Shown piece after piece: positions 19,392-28,681 of a DNA stretch of 64,000 nucleotides; the stretch's first letter is position 1, and each line of letters begins with the position of its first letter. The position numbers were made by a program, and so were the translations under genes. Under the pieces are notes generated by a model. The model did not search any database and had not been told where the DNA came from. It worked only from the letters and a program-made list of their open reading frames with translations. The stretch is from an uncultured bacterium (GTDB lineage Bacteria > Vulcanimicrobiota > Xenobia > Xenobiales > Xenobiaceae): NCBI GenBank assembly GCA_934644775.1, contig CAKUDB010000005.1, forward strand, positions 60,834 through 124,833, read 5' to 3'.

Positions 19392-20408
19392 ATGGGTATG
19401 GAAATTCGCGGTCCCAACTTAGGGACATACGACGCAGGTTATCTGCAGGCCGTTCAGCGCGAAATGGCCCGCAGCGTAAAATCGAACATATTAAAAGAAG
19501 TAGGCGATATTGAAGACCAAGTGGCTTTGGCTTTGCAAGGCAACTTGGAAGATTCGGTTACTTTGTCACCAGAAGCCAAAGCTTATCTTAAGAAGCTGCG
19601 CCGCAAGCTTCTTAAGGATAAGGGCTTAGCTCTTATTGGTGAAGAAGAAGATGAAGACGAGGAAGAAGAAAAGCCTGAGCGCGACTTTAACGGCTTGCTC
19701 AGCGACTTAGATTCTTTCCGGCGCAGCCAGTCGGAGCAAGAAGGGCAAAAACAACCACAAAATTTAATCTTTCCCACCACCATCCAACTTTCCGGCTTTG
19801 TGCCCAATCCCAATAAGCGCCTCCACCATCAGGTTTATTCGCCGGTACGTGAAACGATCAATCGCATGATCTACTACGCTCCAACCGAAGCTTCGCGCCT
19901 CAAAGTTCAGGACGAACTAGAGCCTATGGGAGCCAAGATTATCTCTCAAGTAAGATCTTTCGGTGCCCATATTATCGTCTTAGATCGTCGCCAGGCTCTC
20001 ACTCAACTTAAGATCAAGGGCATGTATGTAGTGGCCCCTTCCGAAAAGACCTTCGACGGCCGCTATTGGTCTGAGGTGCGCGGCTTGTATGATTCTTCTC
20101 GCCGCCTGTTAGTCATAGGCGAAGAGCAATTAGGACAGCCCAATCATTCGGTAGCCAGACACGAATTTGCCCACGCCTACGATAATGCCTTCAGCGAAAC
20201 TCACGGCCGTCGTTTGCCCTTATCGGTACAATTATGGAACAAGTTCCGCCACAGTCGCACCGGCTTAGTCTCAAGCTATGCCTCTACCAATCCAGCAGAA
20301 TATTTTGCCGAAACTGTGGAAGCCTATTTCCAACCAACTTTAAAGCCTCTTGTAGAACAACGCGATCCGGAAATGTATGCTTATTTGCAAGAGCTTTTTG
20401 CTTCTTAA
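19392..20408 (+). CDS. Anthrax-lethal-factor-like zinc metalloprotease
   Basis: The C-terminal third carries HEFAH (257-261) in VARHEFAHAYD. About 40 residues later comes NPAEYFAETVEAYF, supplying the third zinc ligand Glu (303 or 307). This pattern matches the ATLF-like / M34 group (lethal factor C-terminal domain, Pro-Pro endopeptidases). Residues 1-120 are helical and contain a stretch of Asp/Glu (84-93). No signal peptide or membrane segment is visible, so export would need a non-classical route. A structured element lies just upstream. Family call is moderate; substrate unknown. Confidence 0.72.
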   Translation: MGMEIRGPNLGTYDAGYLQAVQREMARSVKSNILKEVGDIEDQVALALQGNLEDSVTLSPEAKAYLKKLRRKLLKDKGLALIGEEEDEDEEEEKPERDFNGLLSDLDSFRRSQSEQEGQKQPQNLIFPTTIQLSGFVPNPNKRLHHQVYSPVRETINRMIYYAPTEASRLKVQDELEPMGAKIISQVRSFGAHIIVLDRRQALTQLKIKGMYVVAPSEKTFDGRYWSEVRGLYDSSRRLLVIGEEQLGQPNHSVARHEFAHAYDNAFSETHGRRLPLSVQLWNKFRHSRTGLVSSYASTNPAEYFAETVEAYFQPTLKPLVEQRDPEMYAYLQELFAS

Positions 20409-20547
20409 TTAAAAAATTTCCCTAAGTTAAAAAAGAGGGCAGGCTAACTTTTCTAAAAGGAAAAGCCACTACTTTTGAAACAATTACCAATCTGTTTGGA
20501 TAGAACACGAATCTTTTACTTATTAGGTCAGGAATTTTCTTAAGCTT

Positions 20548-23500
20548 ATGAACAGACTCACCTTTACTGCAGCAGCTGTCTCTTTACTTTGCTTAGCTCC
20601 TTTATCGGCAGCTTACTCACAAGAGCCTCAAGTTCATGGCCGACTGTATAATACCTATTCTCAAGCGGTAGCCCAAGCCAATCCTTGGGACAAATACCAA
20701 GCTGAGCCCACCTCTAAGACAAAAAGTTCTGCTCCGAGCGTCACTCCTCAAGCCTCGACTCCTACCGCGAGCGATTCTGGGGCCGCTCCTTGGGACAAGT
20801 ATCCAGCTGAACCTTCAACTACCCCTAAAGCTTCCCCCAAAGCTTCCAATTCGGCCCCTTCTCCCCAAGTTATACCTATTCCGGCTACGGCCGAAGGCAG
20901 CCCTGAAGTAGAAGAAAATTTGCCTGAAGTGACTGGCGACAACCCTTGGGACAAATATGCTCCTGCCCCCTCGCCGGTAAAAGTCAAGAAAAAGAATACC
21001 GCTAAAATTAAAGATCGTCCGACCAAATTAGAGTTAGCCCAACCTCTGCCCGAAATGGAAGTGCCCCAAGGAGCGCGAGTTATCAAAAATAACCTGGCCG
21101 TCGGTACCGACAATTACTTTGCCATTGAATATGCCGGCCAATTGGTAGGCTATTCCCAATATAAGATTAACCGCCTTTTAACCTTAGGCGGCCAATCTAC
21201 CTACGTTATGGATTCTGCCTCACGTATAAAAATGGGCGTAGATAGCGTACAAGATTTAAAGTTTACCGCCAATACCCAAATAGACAAAAAAACTCTGGCT
21301 CCAGCTTTATTCCTCTGTATCCAAGGCGAACATAAGAGCAAAGATGCCTTGAGCGTAAACTGCATATACTCCGAAGATTTTATCGCCCAAAACAATAACT
21401 ATATGGGTAAAGAGCAAGGCTATTTGCAAAAATACTCCACCGATCAGCCCCCTTTGCTCGTCTTTAACAACTTGTGGGGCCACCTCGATACCTTTCCCGA
21501 GCACTACTGGCTTATGGTCAGAGCCGCTTCCCAAGGCGGAGTTTTAGAGACCTACGATCCCATCTTGCAAGGCATAGGTAAAACTATTGTCTACAAACCT
21601 ATAAAAGAGAGTTGGAAAGATCGCAACGGAGCTGCACATACAACTTTTGTCTATAAGATTACCGACGCCAACTCAGCCCCTCTGGCCTATGTGCGCCTTT
21701 ATGCCAAAAATTATGAATTGGCTGAAATAAAAGAGATCGGCTCGGGTTTAGTATTCCGCCGTTCTACTCCGGGGGTCGTTTCGGCAGTAGCCAAATCTTC
21801 AGGGCAACGCATTAAAGCCAATTCAGAAATTTCCAATATTTACTTCCAAGATCCCAATAAGCTTACCTATTTGGAAGCTTTTGTCGATTTAAGGCTGCGC
21901 GGTGGAGAATTGGCTCAACACCAAATCAAGAACTATAAACAACAATTCTACGGTGAAGTAAAAGAGGGCCAAATTAAGGGACGCGCCGTAGTCAGCAGCG
22001 ACTTAAAGGGCGAAACTCCCAAAGCCAAGTTTCCTTTCACAGAAAAGGTACCGGAGGAGCTCGAAAAATATTTACAAGCTTGCCCCGGTGTCGAGTTAGA
22101 GGTGAATAGTTTAACTACCAAAGCTAAAGAAGTTACCTGGAAATCGGAGACGGCTTTCCAAGCTGCCCAGCGCTTAAATGGTTACGTATCCAACCAGATA
22201 GCCGAAGGCGTAGCTTTGCCTTCGGCGCGCCAAACTTTGGAAAATCAGGTGGGCAACCCTGAAGGCAAAGCCCTACTTTTAACCGCCTTGCTTAGAGCAG
22301 TAAAGATTCCAGCCCGAGTCGTGGGTGGTCTGTCTTATAATAAGGGCTCATTTACTGTACACCGCTGGACAGAAGCTTGGTTGGGCGCTGAGGACGGCTG
22401 GGTAGCTTTCGATCCCAGCACCAATGAATCGGGCTTTATCAACGCCTCCCATATCACTTTATGGGAGAGCGGCGATCTCCAAGCCATGGATATTTACGTT
22501 GAGAAATTCTCTCCCCGTCCACCTCGCACTACCGACTATTTTAAGACCGCTCTCAAGTGGCCTATAGGTGAAAAGCGCACCTACGGTATCTACCATAAGG
22601 GCAAGCTTATCGGTTTGGAAAGCTCTTACATGTACGATATGGAAGTAGGTGAAGGTGGCGAAACTTACGATTTTAAGTCTGAGTCGGTAATTCTGCGCGA
22701 CGAGACGCCCCTAGTCTTTGAAAGTACCCTCAGCATGAACCAAAATGGCCTGCCCATCTCTTTCCAAACTACCGAAGATAATGGCCAGAAAGTCCATCGC
22801 GAGAGCTTTACTTTCCGAGGGAACAACATCAACCAAGCTCTCGATCTTAAAGAGTCGAAGTCTTTACCCAAGCCAGCTAAATCTAAAGCCCTTATAGAGC
22901 GCGAAAAAGCAGAGGCCGAGAAACAAAGTGAAATTCAAGCGGAAGAGACTCAACTGGAGAAGAACCCTCCCCTTCCGGAGTCTGTTCAAGTCGAACCCAC
23001 TAACACGACTGCTCAAGGCGCTTCCCTCGATACGCCACCCCAAGCCCAGAGTCAGCCGCCCCAGACGGAGCCTAGCCTGGAGAAGGCGGCCAACGCTAAT
23101 AAAGACATTGAGAAGCCAGAGGCCTCTTCTACTGAGACTGCGCAAGCTGATAAGCTGGGTCAGGGAATTGGTGAGGCTGCTCAAGGAGCTTCTGGAGATG
23201 TAGACAAAGCTGACGATTTGCCCGAAGAAGCAATCTCTAACGCCGAGCAAGAAGCAGCCGAAGCCGAGGCCAAAAAACAAGCTGAGCTTAAGTTGCGTGA
23301 GGAGACTAAAGAGCGCTTGCTCGAAATAAAAGCTTGCTATGACGAAGCTAAAGAGCAAGCTGCCGAAGCCGAAAAGGCCAAGTCTGCTGAAACTAAGTTG
23401 GTAGAAAAAGAGGATATAAATGGCGAATCGACCCAACCTGAAGAAGTTGCCGAGCCTAAAACTCGCCAAATTCCTTACTCTATAGGCACCTATCTTGTCG

Positions 23501-24009
23501 ATCCGCGCTTCTTATCCCAGTGGGCTTTGGTAGTAGAGCAAAGTCCGGTAGTAACTCCTGAAAAAGCTACTCAAGAAGCCCAACCCGATCCGGAGTTACC
23601 TAAAGTCGATCCTAATACTGGAGTAATAGCTTCAAGCGAAGTTATCGCCCCCAACTCAACTTCTACTTCGGAAGTCAAGAGCGACGACTCTGCCTCTAAT
23701 AGTCCAGCAGGCGAAACGGGAGCTGGAACTTTTAATTCCAATAGTGCCTCGGAAAATGAAGAAGACGAAGCTTACAGCTTCAAAGCTTTTATTCCCGGAT
23801 CCCTTAAAGTACAAGATCTGGCTATTCAGAGGGCCGACGCCGACGAAACGATCACTATGCCCGACGGCAAAGAAGTAGAGACGGCTCGCCTCGATACAGA
23901 AAAAGGTATGCTTTTCTATATGGACTTAAAGACTGGCAAGGTTTTGAAAATAAGTATTCCCAGCCAGGATTTAGAGATGTATTTGGAAGATACGCGCTTT
24001 GAGCTGTAG
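20548..24009 (+). CDS. Large secreted transglutaminase-like protein with WDKY repeats and lacking the catalytic Cys
   Basis: 1153 aa. A signal peptide (1-24) is followed by a Pro/Ser/Ala-rich region with three PWDKY repeats (residues 46, 81 and 133). A beta-rich region (170-480) comes next, then a transglutaminase-like core near 530-650. LLLTALLRAVKIPARVVGGL, His605 in VHRWTEAW and Asp622 in FDPS are present, but the position of the nucleophile Cys is Pro571. A second beta region (660-760) shares the YxIYxxGKLIG pattern with residues 183-196. It is split by a 190-residue Lys/Glu/Ala/Gln-rich insert from its end. It is probably a periplasmic, non-enzymatic relative of transglutaminase-like proteins. 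Confidence 0.8.
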   Translation: MNRLTFTAAAVSLLCLAPLSAAYSQEPQVHGRLYNTYSQAVAQANPWDKYQAEPTSKTKSSAPSVTPQASTPTASDSGAAPWDKYPAEPSTTPKASPKASNSAPSPQVIPIPATAEGSPEVEENLPEVTGDNPWDKYAPAPSPVKVKKKNTAKIKDRPTKLELAQPLPEMEVPQGARVIKNNLAVGTDNYFAIEYAGQLVGYSQYKINRLLTLGGQSTYVMDSASRIKMGVDSVQDLKFTANTQIDKKTLAPALFLCIQGEHKSKDALSVNCIYSEDFIAQNNNYMGKEQGYLQKYSTDQPPLLVFNNLWGHLDTFPEHYWLMVRAASQGGVLETYDPILQGIGKTIVYKPIKESWKDRNGAAHTTFVYKITDANSAPLAYVRLYAKNYELAEIKEIGSGLVFRRSTPGVVSAVAKSSGQRIKANSEISNIYFQDPNKLTYLEAFVDLRLRGGELAQHQIKNYKQQFYGEVKEGQIKGRAVVSSDLKGETPKAKFPFTEKVPEELEKYLQACPGVELEVNSLTTKAKEVTWKSETAFQAAQRLNGYVSNQIAEGVALPSARQTLENQVGNPEGKALLLTALLRAVKIPARVVGGLSYNKGSFTVHRWTEAWLGAEDGWVAFDPSTNESGFINASHITLWESGDLQAMDIYVEKFSPRPPRTTDYFKTALKWPIGEKRTYGIYHKGKLIGLESSYMYDMEVGEGGETYDFKSESVILRDETPLVFESTLSMNQNGLPISFQTTEDNGQKVHRESFTFRGNNINQALDLKESKSLPKPAKSKALIEREKAEAEKQSEIQAEETQLEKNPPLPESVQVEPTNTTAQGASLDTPPQAQSQPPQTEPSLEKAANANKDIEKPEASSTETAQADKLGQGIGEAAQGASGDVDKADDLPEEAISNAEQEAAEAEAKKQAELKLREETKERLLEIKACYDEAKEQAAEAEKAKSAETKLVEKEDINGESTQPEEVAEPKTRQIPYSIGTYLVDPRFLSQWALVVEQSPVVTPEKATQEAQPDPELPKVDPNTGVIASSEVIAPNSTSTSEVKSDDSASNSPAGETGAGTFNSNSASENEEDEAYSFKAFIPGSLKVQDLAIQRADADETITMPDGKEVETARLDTEKGMLFYMDLKTGKVLKISIPSQDLEMYLEDTRFEL

Positions 24010-24070
24010 CTTTTGGGCGACACCTTAAAGTTGTACTGTTAAGAAAAGGTTATAAATTGGGGAAAACTAA

Positions 24071-24118
24071 GCGGGACGTGCCGATTATTCCGCCGCGAAG
24101 ATCGGTCCCCGCCTTTTT
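24071..24118 (+). terminator. Terminator of the transglutaminase-like gene
   Basis: GCGGG...CCGAT pairs with ATCGG...CCCGC around a GC-rich loop, followed by TTTTTCT. It ends immediately before a TTG, which argues against that TTG starting the kinase gene. Confidence 0.75.
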
Positions 24119-24160
24119 CTGTTGTCAGCGAAAAAGAGCCCAATTAGTCGTGAGTTTAAG

Positions 24161-25846
24161 ATGGAAATAGACGGCCAAGTTATAGAAAATAGATATATGC
24201 TCTTGGAGCGCTTAGGCAGCGGCGGCATGGGCGAAGTCTATCGCGCTTTAGACCGAGTTAGCGGACAAGATGTGGCAGTAAAATTACTCCTCCCGGCCCT
24301 ATGTGAAAGGGAGTCGTCCCGCAAACGTTTTGCCCGCGAAGCTCAGGCGGCCCAGAAGCTCAATCACCCCGGCATTGTGAAAGTATACGAGTACGGCACC
24401 TTTCACGAACGCCCTTTTATCGTCATGGAGCTGCTGACAGGCCAATCGCTGCGCTATTATGTCAGGGCCTACCGCCCCGCGCCGGAAAAGATTTTGCTGT
24501 TAACCGCCGAGCTGTGCGACGCCCTTTATCACGCCCACAGTCGCGGCATTATCCATCGCGATTTGAAGCCGGATAATATCTTTGTCAACCATCTGGGCCA
24601 TATAAAAGTGCTCGATTTCGGCTTGGCCAAAATAAGCTTTGCCGCCGACTTGACAGCTTTAACTAAGTCGGGCACAGCTTTAGGGACTTGTACTTATATG
24701 TCTCCCGAGCAAGCCCAAGGCAAAGAGGCCGATTTGCGCTCCGATCTCTACGCAGTAGGCGTTATTCTTTACGAAATATTCTGTGGTATAACCCCCTTTT
24801 CTGCTGAAGACGCTGCAGCTATTTTACGTATGCAAGTGTATGATAAGGCTCAGCGCCCCACTTCAGTCGATCCCCATTTGCCTATTGAAATAGAGCAAAT
24901 AATTATGTGGCTGATGAATAAGAATCCCAAATACCGGCCCACTTCAGCCTTAGTTCTAAAAGAAAAGCTTATCCAAGTAGTTAGAATGCTGCGCGTAGGC
25001 TCAGTCCATTACATCACTCAAGCCAATTTAGAAGAGGCGCAAGGGGAGTTGCCGCCAGTTTCTCTTTCTCCAAGGGACGGAGAAGCTGAGCCTTCTTCCC
25101 AACTTTCCCCAGCTCTTTCCCCAGCCGAAACTAGCGACTCTGCCCTCTTATCAGTAGATAAACCGCTCCCTTCCCCCTCTGCTCAAGAGCTCTCGCCAAT
25201 CTTTTCACCGCTAGGCGATCCATTTTTATCTTCCGACGAAGCTATTTGGGACGAAGCTAAAAAGCTGGAAGCTCAGCAAGTAGAGCGAGAGGAGCTCTCT
25301 GAACAACCAGAAAAGCCGAGCCAGCCTCCGCGAGTTACCGTTTTAACTATGACCGCCTCGTTAAAAAATTTGCCCTTGCCAACCTTATCTTTAGCTCAGC
25401 TGGCCGCCCATATTAGCCAAGTAATGCGCGAGGCTGTCGATATAAATGGAGGCTTCACTATTCTCAATGAAGGTGCCAATATAAAAGCCGCTTTTATAGA
25501 CGAATATGCCGGCTTAAGAGCAGTGCGCTCAGTTATTCGTACCCAAATGAGCCTCCGTCAATTGGGACAGACTTATCATTTATTGAAACTTCCCCCTATG
25601 GCTGCTGGTATCTACTCAGGATTGGTAAAGCCAGCTTTGGCTTCAGGCCCATTTACTGTCGATAATATGCGCGATTTACTTTCCGGGGCCACCAGATTAA
25701 GCAACCTTTCCAACAGCCGACCTAACGGAATTTTTATTTGCGGCGACAGTCTCGATGAAGGTATTGAGGCTAAGTTTGTGCGTAAAATTTATGTTCGCAA
25801 TCGCGTATCCCCAGTAGAAATTTACCGCGTAGTGGGGTTAGCTTAA
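24161..25846 (+). CDS. Hanks-type Ser/Thr kinase fused to a degenerate nucleotide-cyclase-like domain
   Basis: The kinase domain (10-275) is complete: P-loop GSGGMGEV at 19-26, Lys41 in VAVKL, HRDLKPDN with Asp134, DFG at 152-154, and SPEQAQG. A Pro/Ser/Glu-rich linker (295-390) follows. Residues 391-561 then follow the class III cyclase layout: VTVLTMTAS, INGGFTILNEGANIKAAF, MAAGIYSGLV, SGATRLSNL, VSPVEIYRVV. Both metal-binding Asp positions are lost (Thr398, Ala439). ATG at 24161 is preferred over TTG 24122, which abuts a terminator. No membrane span, so probably cytoplasmic signalling. The cyclase-like domain may bind a nucleotide or regulate the kinase. Confidence 0.88.
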   Translation: MEIDGQVIENRYMLLERLGSGGMGEVYRALDRVSGQDVAVKLLLPALCERESSRKRFAREAQAAQKLNHPGIVKVYEYGTFHERPFIVMELLTGQSLRYYVRAYRPAPEKILLLTAELCDALYHAHSRGIIHRDLKPDNIFVNHLGHIKVLDFGLAKISFAADLTALTKSGTALGTCTYMSPEQAQGKEADLRSDLYAVGVILYEIFCGITPFSAEDAAAILRMQVYDKAQRPTSVDPHLPIEIEQIIMWLMNKNPKYRPTSALVLKEKLIQVVRMLRVGSVHYITQANLEEAQGELPPVSLSPRDGEAEPSSQLSPALSPAETSDSALLSVDKPLPSPSAQELSPIFSPLGDPFLSSDEAIWDEAKKLEAQQVEREELSEQPEKPSQPPRVTVLTMTASLKNLPLPTLSLAQLAAHISQVMREAVDINGGFTILNEGANIKAAFIDEYAGLRAVRSVIRTQMSLRQLGQTYHLLKLPPMAAGIYSGLVKPALASGPFTVDNMRDLLSGATRLSNLSNSRPNGIFICGDSLDEGIEAKFVRKIYVRNRVSPVEIYRVVGLA

Positions 25847-25926
25847 ACTTATTATTGAGTTGCCGCCTAACTGCCCTGTCGGCCTTTTTGCCCTCCCCCA
25901 CTAAAGGCTTTTATCCAACTGGAGAG

Positions 25927-25963
25927 AAAATGGCCTCTGGGGTAGGCCCCTCTTTGGCATTTT
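25927..25963 (+). terminator. Possible terminator after the kinase gene
   Basis: AAAATGGCC pairs with GGCATTTT (one bulge), and an inner GGGG/CCCC pair closes a TAGG loop. No long T-run, so it may instead be a stable RNA structure. Confidence 0.4.
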
Positions 25964-26028
25964 AGTCAACATAAAAAAGTTCTTCTGTTCTTAGGAGGCT
26001 GCCCCAATTTTTACTAAGCAGGTGAATT

Positions 26029-26451
26029 GTGGCTTATACCTTAGTTTGCAGCGTTGTGCCCATAATATTGCTGGTAATTGCCATCTGTATGCTGATAAGC
26101 GACTTTTATTTTGTACGTCGTGAGAAGAAGAACGGTATTAACCATAGCCCCTTTTCCGTCTGGTTTATAGCCCGTGGTTTAAAAATTGTCACTATAGTAG
26201 CGGTAGCTTATTTGATCCATACGCTCGATCCCCAATTTTTACAACCGCGCCCCGACCAAGCCCCGCCTGCCGACAAAACGGCTTTAGAAGCTTACAACAG
26301 ACAATGGAATCAGGCTTTTACTCTAAGTATCGTCTTTGTTATTGCTTTTGTAATCGATGTTTGGGGACGCCTTAAATTACTCCAAACTAGCGAGCAAAAG
26401 CGAGCCGAACAATTTTTCCAACTTAACAGCGACACCACTAACCATAACTAA
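26029..26451 (+). CDS. Small membrane protein upstream of squalene-hopene cyclase
   Basis: 140 residues from GTG at 26029. Three likely membrane segments: 8-25, 50-64 and 96-112. Basic residues follow the first (RREKK). No recognised family. It ends 16 bases before shc on the same strand and is probably cotranscribed, so it may belong with hopanoid synthesis or transport; this rests only on context. Confidence 0.7.
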   Translation: MAYTLVCSVVPIILLVIAICMLISDFYFVRREKKNGINHSPFSVWFIARGLKIVTIVAVAYLIHTLDPQFLQPRPDQAPPADKTALEAYNRQWNQAFTLSIVFVIAFVIDVWGRLKLLQTSEQKRAEQFFQLNSDTTNHN

Positions 26452-26467
26452 GGAGATACCATTCCCC

Positions 26468-28597
26468 ATGAGCACTCCCACCAGTCCCAACGAAAAACTC
26501 TTCAGTTGCAATGCTAAAAGTTTAGGTCAGCCGCAGGAAGTTATTATTCCTCAGCCTCCCACCCCCCAAGCTCAAAATACCCCCTTTACTAGCGAGCAAG
26601 AACGTAATAGTTGGGCCGATTCGCTTAATACGGCTATCGATTCAGCTGTCAATTGGCTTAAAAAAGAGCAGACTGAGCGCGGCTGTTGGGCCGGTTTCTT
26701 AAAAACTAACTCGGCTATTGAAGCCGAGTGGGTTATGGCCATGTATTTTCTGGGCATTACCGACGACCCCAAATACGACGAGGTAGTGCGCTCAATTCTT
26801 AGTGAGCAGCGCCCCGACGGCTCTTGGAGCGTCTATTACGATTCGAAGTTGGGCGATATTAACGCTACTGTGGAAAGCTATACCGCTTTAAGAATAGCGG
26901 GCCATTCTCCCCAGGCCCCCCATATGCGCCAAGCCAGGGAATGGATCTTATCTAAAGGTGGCTTAAAACATATAAGGGTCTTTACCCGTTTTTGGTTAGC
27001 CCTTTTGGGAGAGTGGCCTTGGGAAGCTTGCCCCAACTTGCCGCCGGAAATAGTCCTTTTGCCCAATTGGTTTCCCATAAACTTATATAAATTTGCCAGT
27101 TGGGGGCGGGCCACCATAGTATCTTTATGTTTAGTTTCGGCTGATCGTCCCGTCAAAAAGTTGCCCGCCGACAAGCGCTTAGACGAGCTCTTCCCCCAGG
27201 GACGAGCCCATATGGACTACTCCTTACCCCAAGCCACTACTCCTTGGGGCCAATTCTTTGCCGCCGCCGACAAACTTTTGGGCCTCTACACTAGCAAATC
27301 TCCCTTCAAACCCTTGCGCCAATTAGCTTTAAAGCTCTGCCAACAATGGATTATCGAGCGCCAGGAAAACGACGGTTGTTGGGCAGGTATCCAACCTCCT
27401 TGGATCTATGCTTTAGTAGGTTTATATACTCAAGGTTATTCTTTAAAACATCCAGTTATGCAGGCTGGCTTAAAAGCTTTCAACGAGCCTTGGGCTTACA
27501 AAACTGAGCAAGGAACCTATTTACAATGTTGTACTTCGCCAGTTTGGGATACGGTCTTAAGCTTAGTGGCTTTAAGTGATTGCGGCGTAGATGGCCAACA
27601 AGAAATGGTGCAAAAGGCTTTGCGCTACACCTTAGATGAGCAAATCCTAACCAAAGGCGACTGGCAAGTAAATAGCCCCGGCGTCGAGCCCGGCGGCTGG
27701 GCCTTCGAATACGAAAATGACTGCTATCCCGATGTTGACGACGCAGCTGTAGCCTTAACAGCTCTAATGCGCTACCGCCACCAAGCAGCTAGCAGCGTGG
27801 AAGTAGACGTAGCTTTAAAGCGCGGTTTCCATTGGCTCAGAGCCTTGCGCTCTAGCAACGGTGCCTGGGGAGCTTTCGATAAGGACAACACTTGCGATCT
27901 AATATGCCAAATACCTTTTTGCGATTTCGGTGAAGTGCTCGATCCGCCCTCAGCCGACGTCACCGCCCACGTTATCGAAGCTTACGGTACAGCCGGACAA
28001 AAGATCCACAATAATATGATGATTCGCCGAGCTGTGGAATATTTGCGCCACGAACAGGAAGAAGACGGCAGTTGGTTCGGCCGCTGGGGCGTCAACTATA
28101 TTTACGGTACAGGTTTGATTTTGCCCGCTCTCCAGGCAGCAGGCGTCGATATGCAAAGCCCTTGGGTTAAAAAAGCTGCCGATTGGCTCCTTTCCGTCCA
28201 GCACCAAGACGGCGGCTGGGGTGAATCGTGTGCTACCTATATGGATCCCCAGCTCAAAGGGCAAGGCAAAACTACTCCTAGCCAAACTGGCTGGGCCCTC
28301 ATGGGCTTATTGGCTTTGGAAGATCATAGCTACGACCAAGCCATTTTGCGCGGCTTAAATTGGCTTATCGCCAACCAAAAAGACGGAACTTGGGAGCAAA
28401 AAGAATATACTGGCACCGGTTTTCCAGGCTACGGTGCCGGTGCTCGTACCGAAATAGAAAGTGGTTCCGTCTTAGATCAGGGCCAAGAGCTCAGCCGCGG
28501 CTTTATGCTTAACTATGCTATGTATCGCCATTACTTCCCCATGATGGCCCTGGGTCGAGCCTTAAAGCACTTTTCTCTCCCCAGCCGCCAACGCTAA
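26468..28597 (+). CDS. shc: Squalene-hopene cyclase
   Basis: Cyclises squalene to hopene at the membrane. The catalytic DVDD motif is at 422-425 (YPDVDDAAVALTALMR). Several QW-type repeats are visible, such as QRPDGSW, ENDGCWAG, HEQEEDGSWFGRWG and HQDGGWGES, as is PGGWAFEY. The length of 709 aa is slightly above the usual 630-680 because of a 50-residue N-terminal extension. The ATG at 26468 follows AAGGAG; the longer frame starts inside the upstream gene. The gene indicates hopanoid lipids. No squalene synthase genes lie in the window. Confidence 0.96.
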   Translation: MSTPTSPNEKLFSCNAKSLGQPQEVIIPQPPTPQAQNTPFTSEQERNSWADSLNTAIDSAVNWLKKEQTERGCWAGFLKTNSAIEAEWVMAMYFLGITDDPKYDEVVRSILSEQRPDGSWSVYYDSKLGDINATVESYTALRIAGHSPQAPHMRQAREWILSKGGLKHIRVFTRFWLALLGEWPWEACPNLPPEIVLLPNWFPINLYKFASWGRATIVSLCLVSADRPVKKLPADKRLDELFPQGRAHMDYSLPQATTPWGQFFAAADKLLGLYTSKSPFKPLRQLALKLCQQWIIERQENDGCWAGIQPPWIYALVGLYTQGYSLKHPVMQAGLKAFNEPWAYKTEQGTYLQCCTSPVWDTVLSLVALSDCGVDGQQEMVQKALRYTLDEQILTKGDWQVNSPGVEPGGWAFEYENDCYPDVDDAAVALTALMRYRHQAASSVEVDVALKRGFHWLRALRSSNGAWGAFDKDNTCDLICQIPFCDFGEVLDPPSADVTAHVIEAYGTAGQKIHNNMMIRRAVEYLRHEQEEDGSWFGRWGVNYIYGTGLILPALQAAGVDMQSPWVKKAADWLLSVQHQDGGWGESCATYMDPQLKGQGKTTPSQTGWALMGLLALEDHSYDQAILRGLNWLIANQKDGTWEQKEYTGTGFPGYGAGARTEIESGSVLDQGQELSRGFMLNYAMYRHYFPMMALGRALKHFSLPSRQR

Positions 28598-28681
28598 GAT
28601 AAGCCGCCTACCCTATGGTAAGCCGGGCTCCTATCCATAAAGGGAGGGCCCTTTTCTGGCCAAGTTTAAGGAGGGAAATTT

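Noticed and set aside
22864..23469. 201-aa minus-strand hydrophobic frame
   Set aside because: Antisense of the Lys/Glu/Ala-rich insert of the transglutaminase-like protein; composition explains the open frame.
24122..24160. TTG start for the kinase gene
   Set aside because: It abuts the T-run of the preceding terminator and has no Shine-Dalgarno site; ATG at 24161 begins right at the kinase domain.
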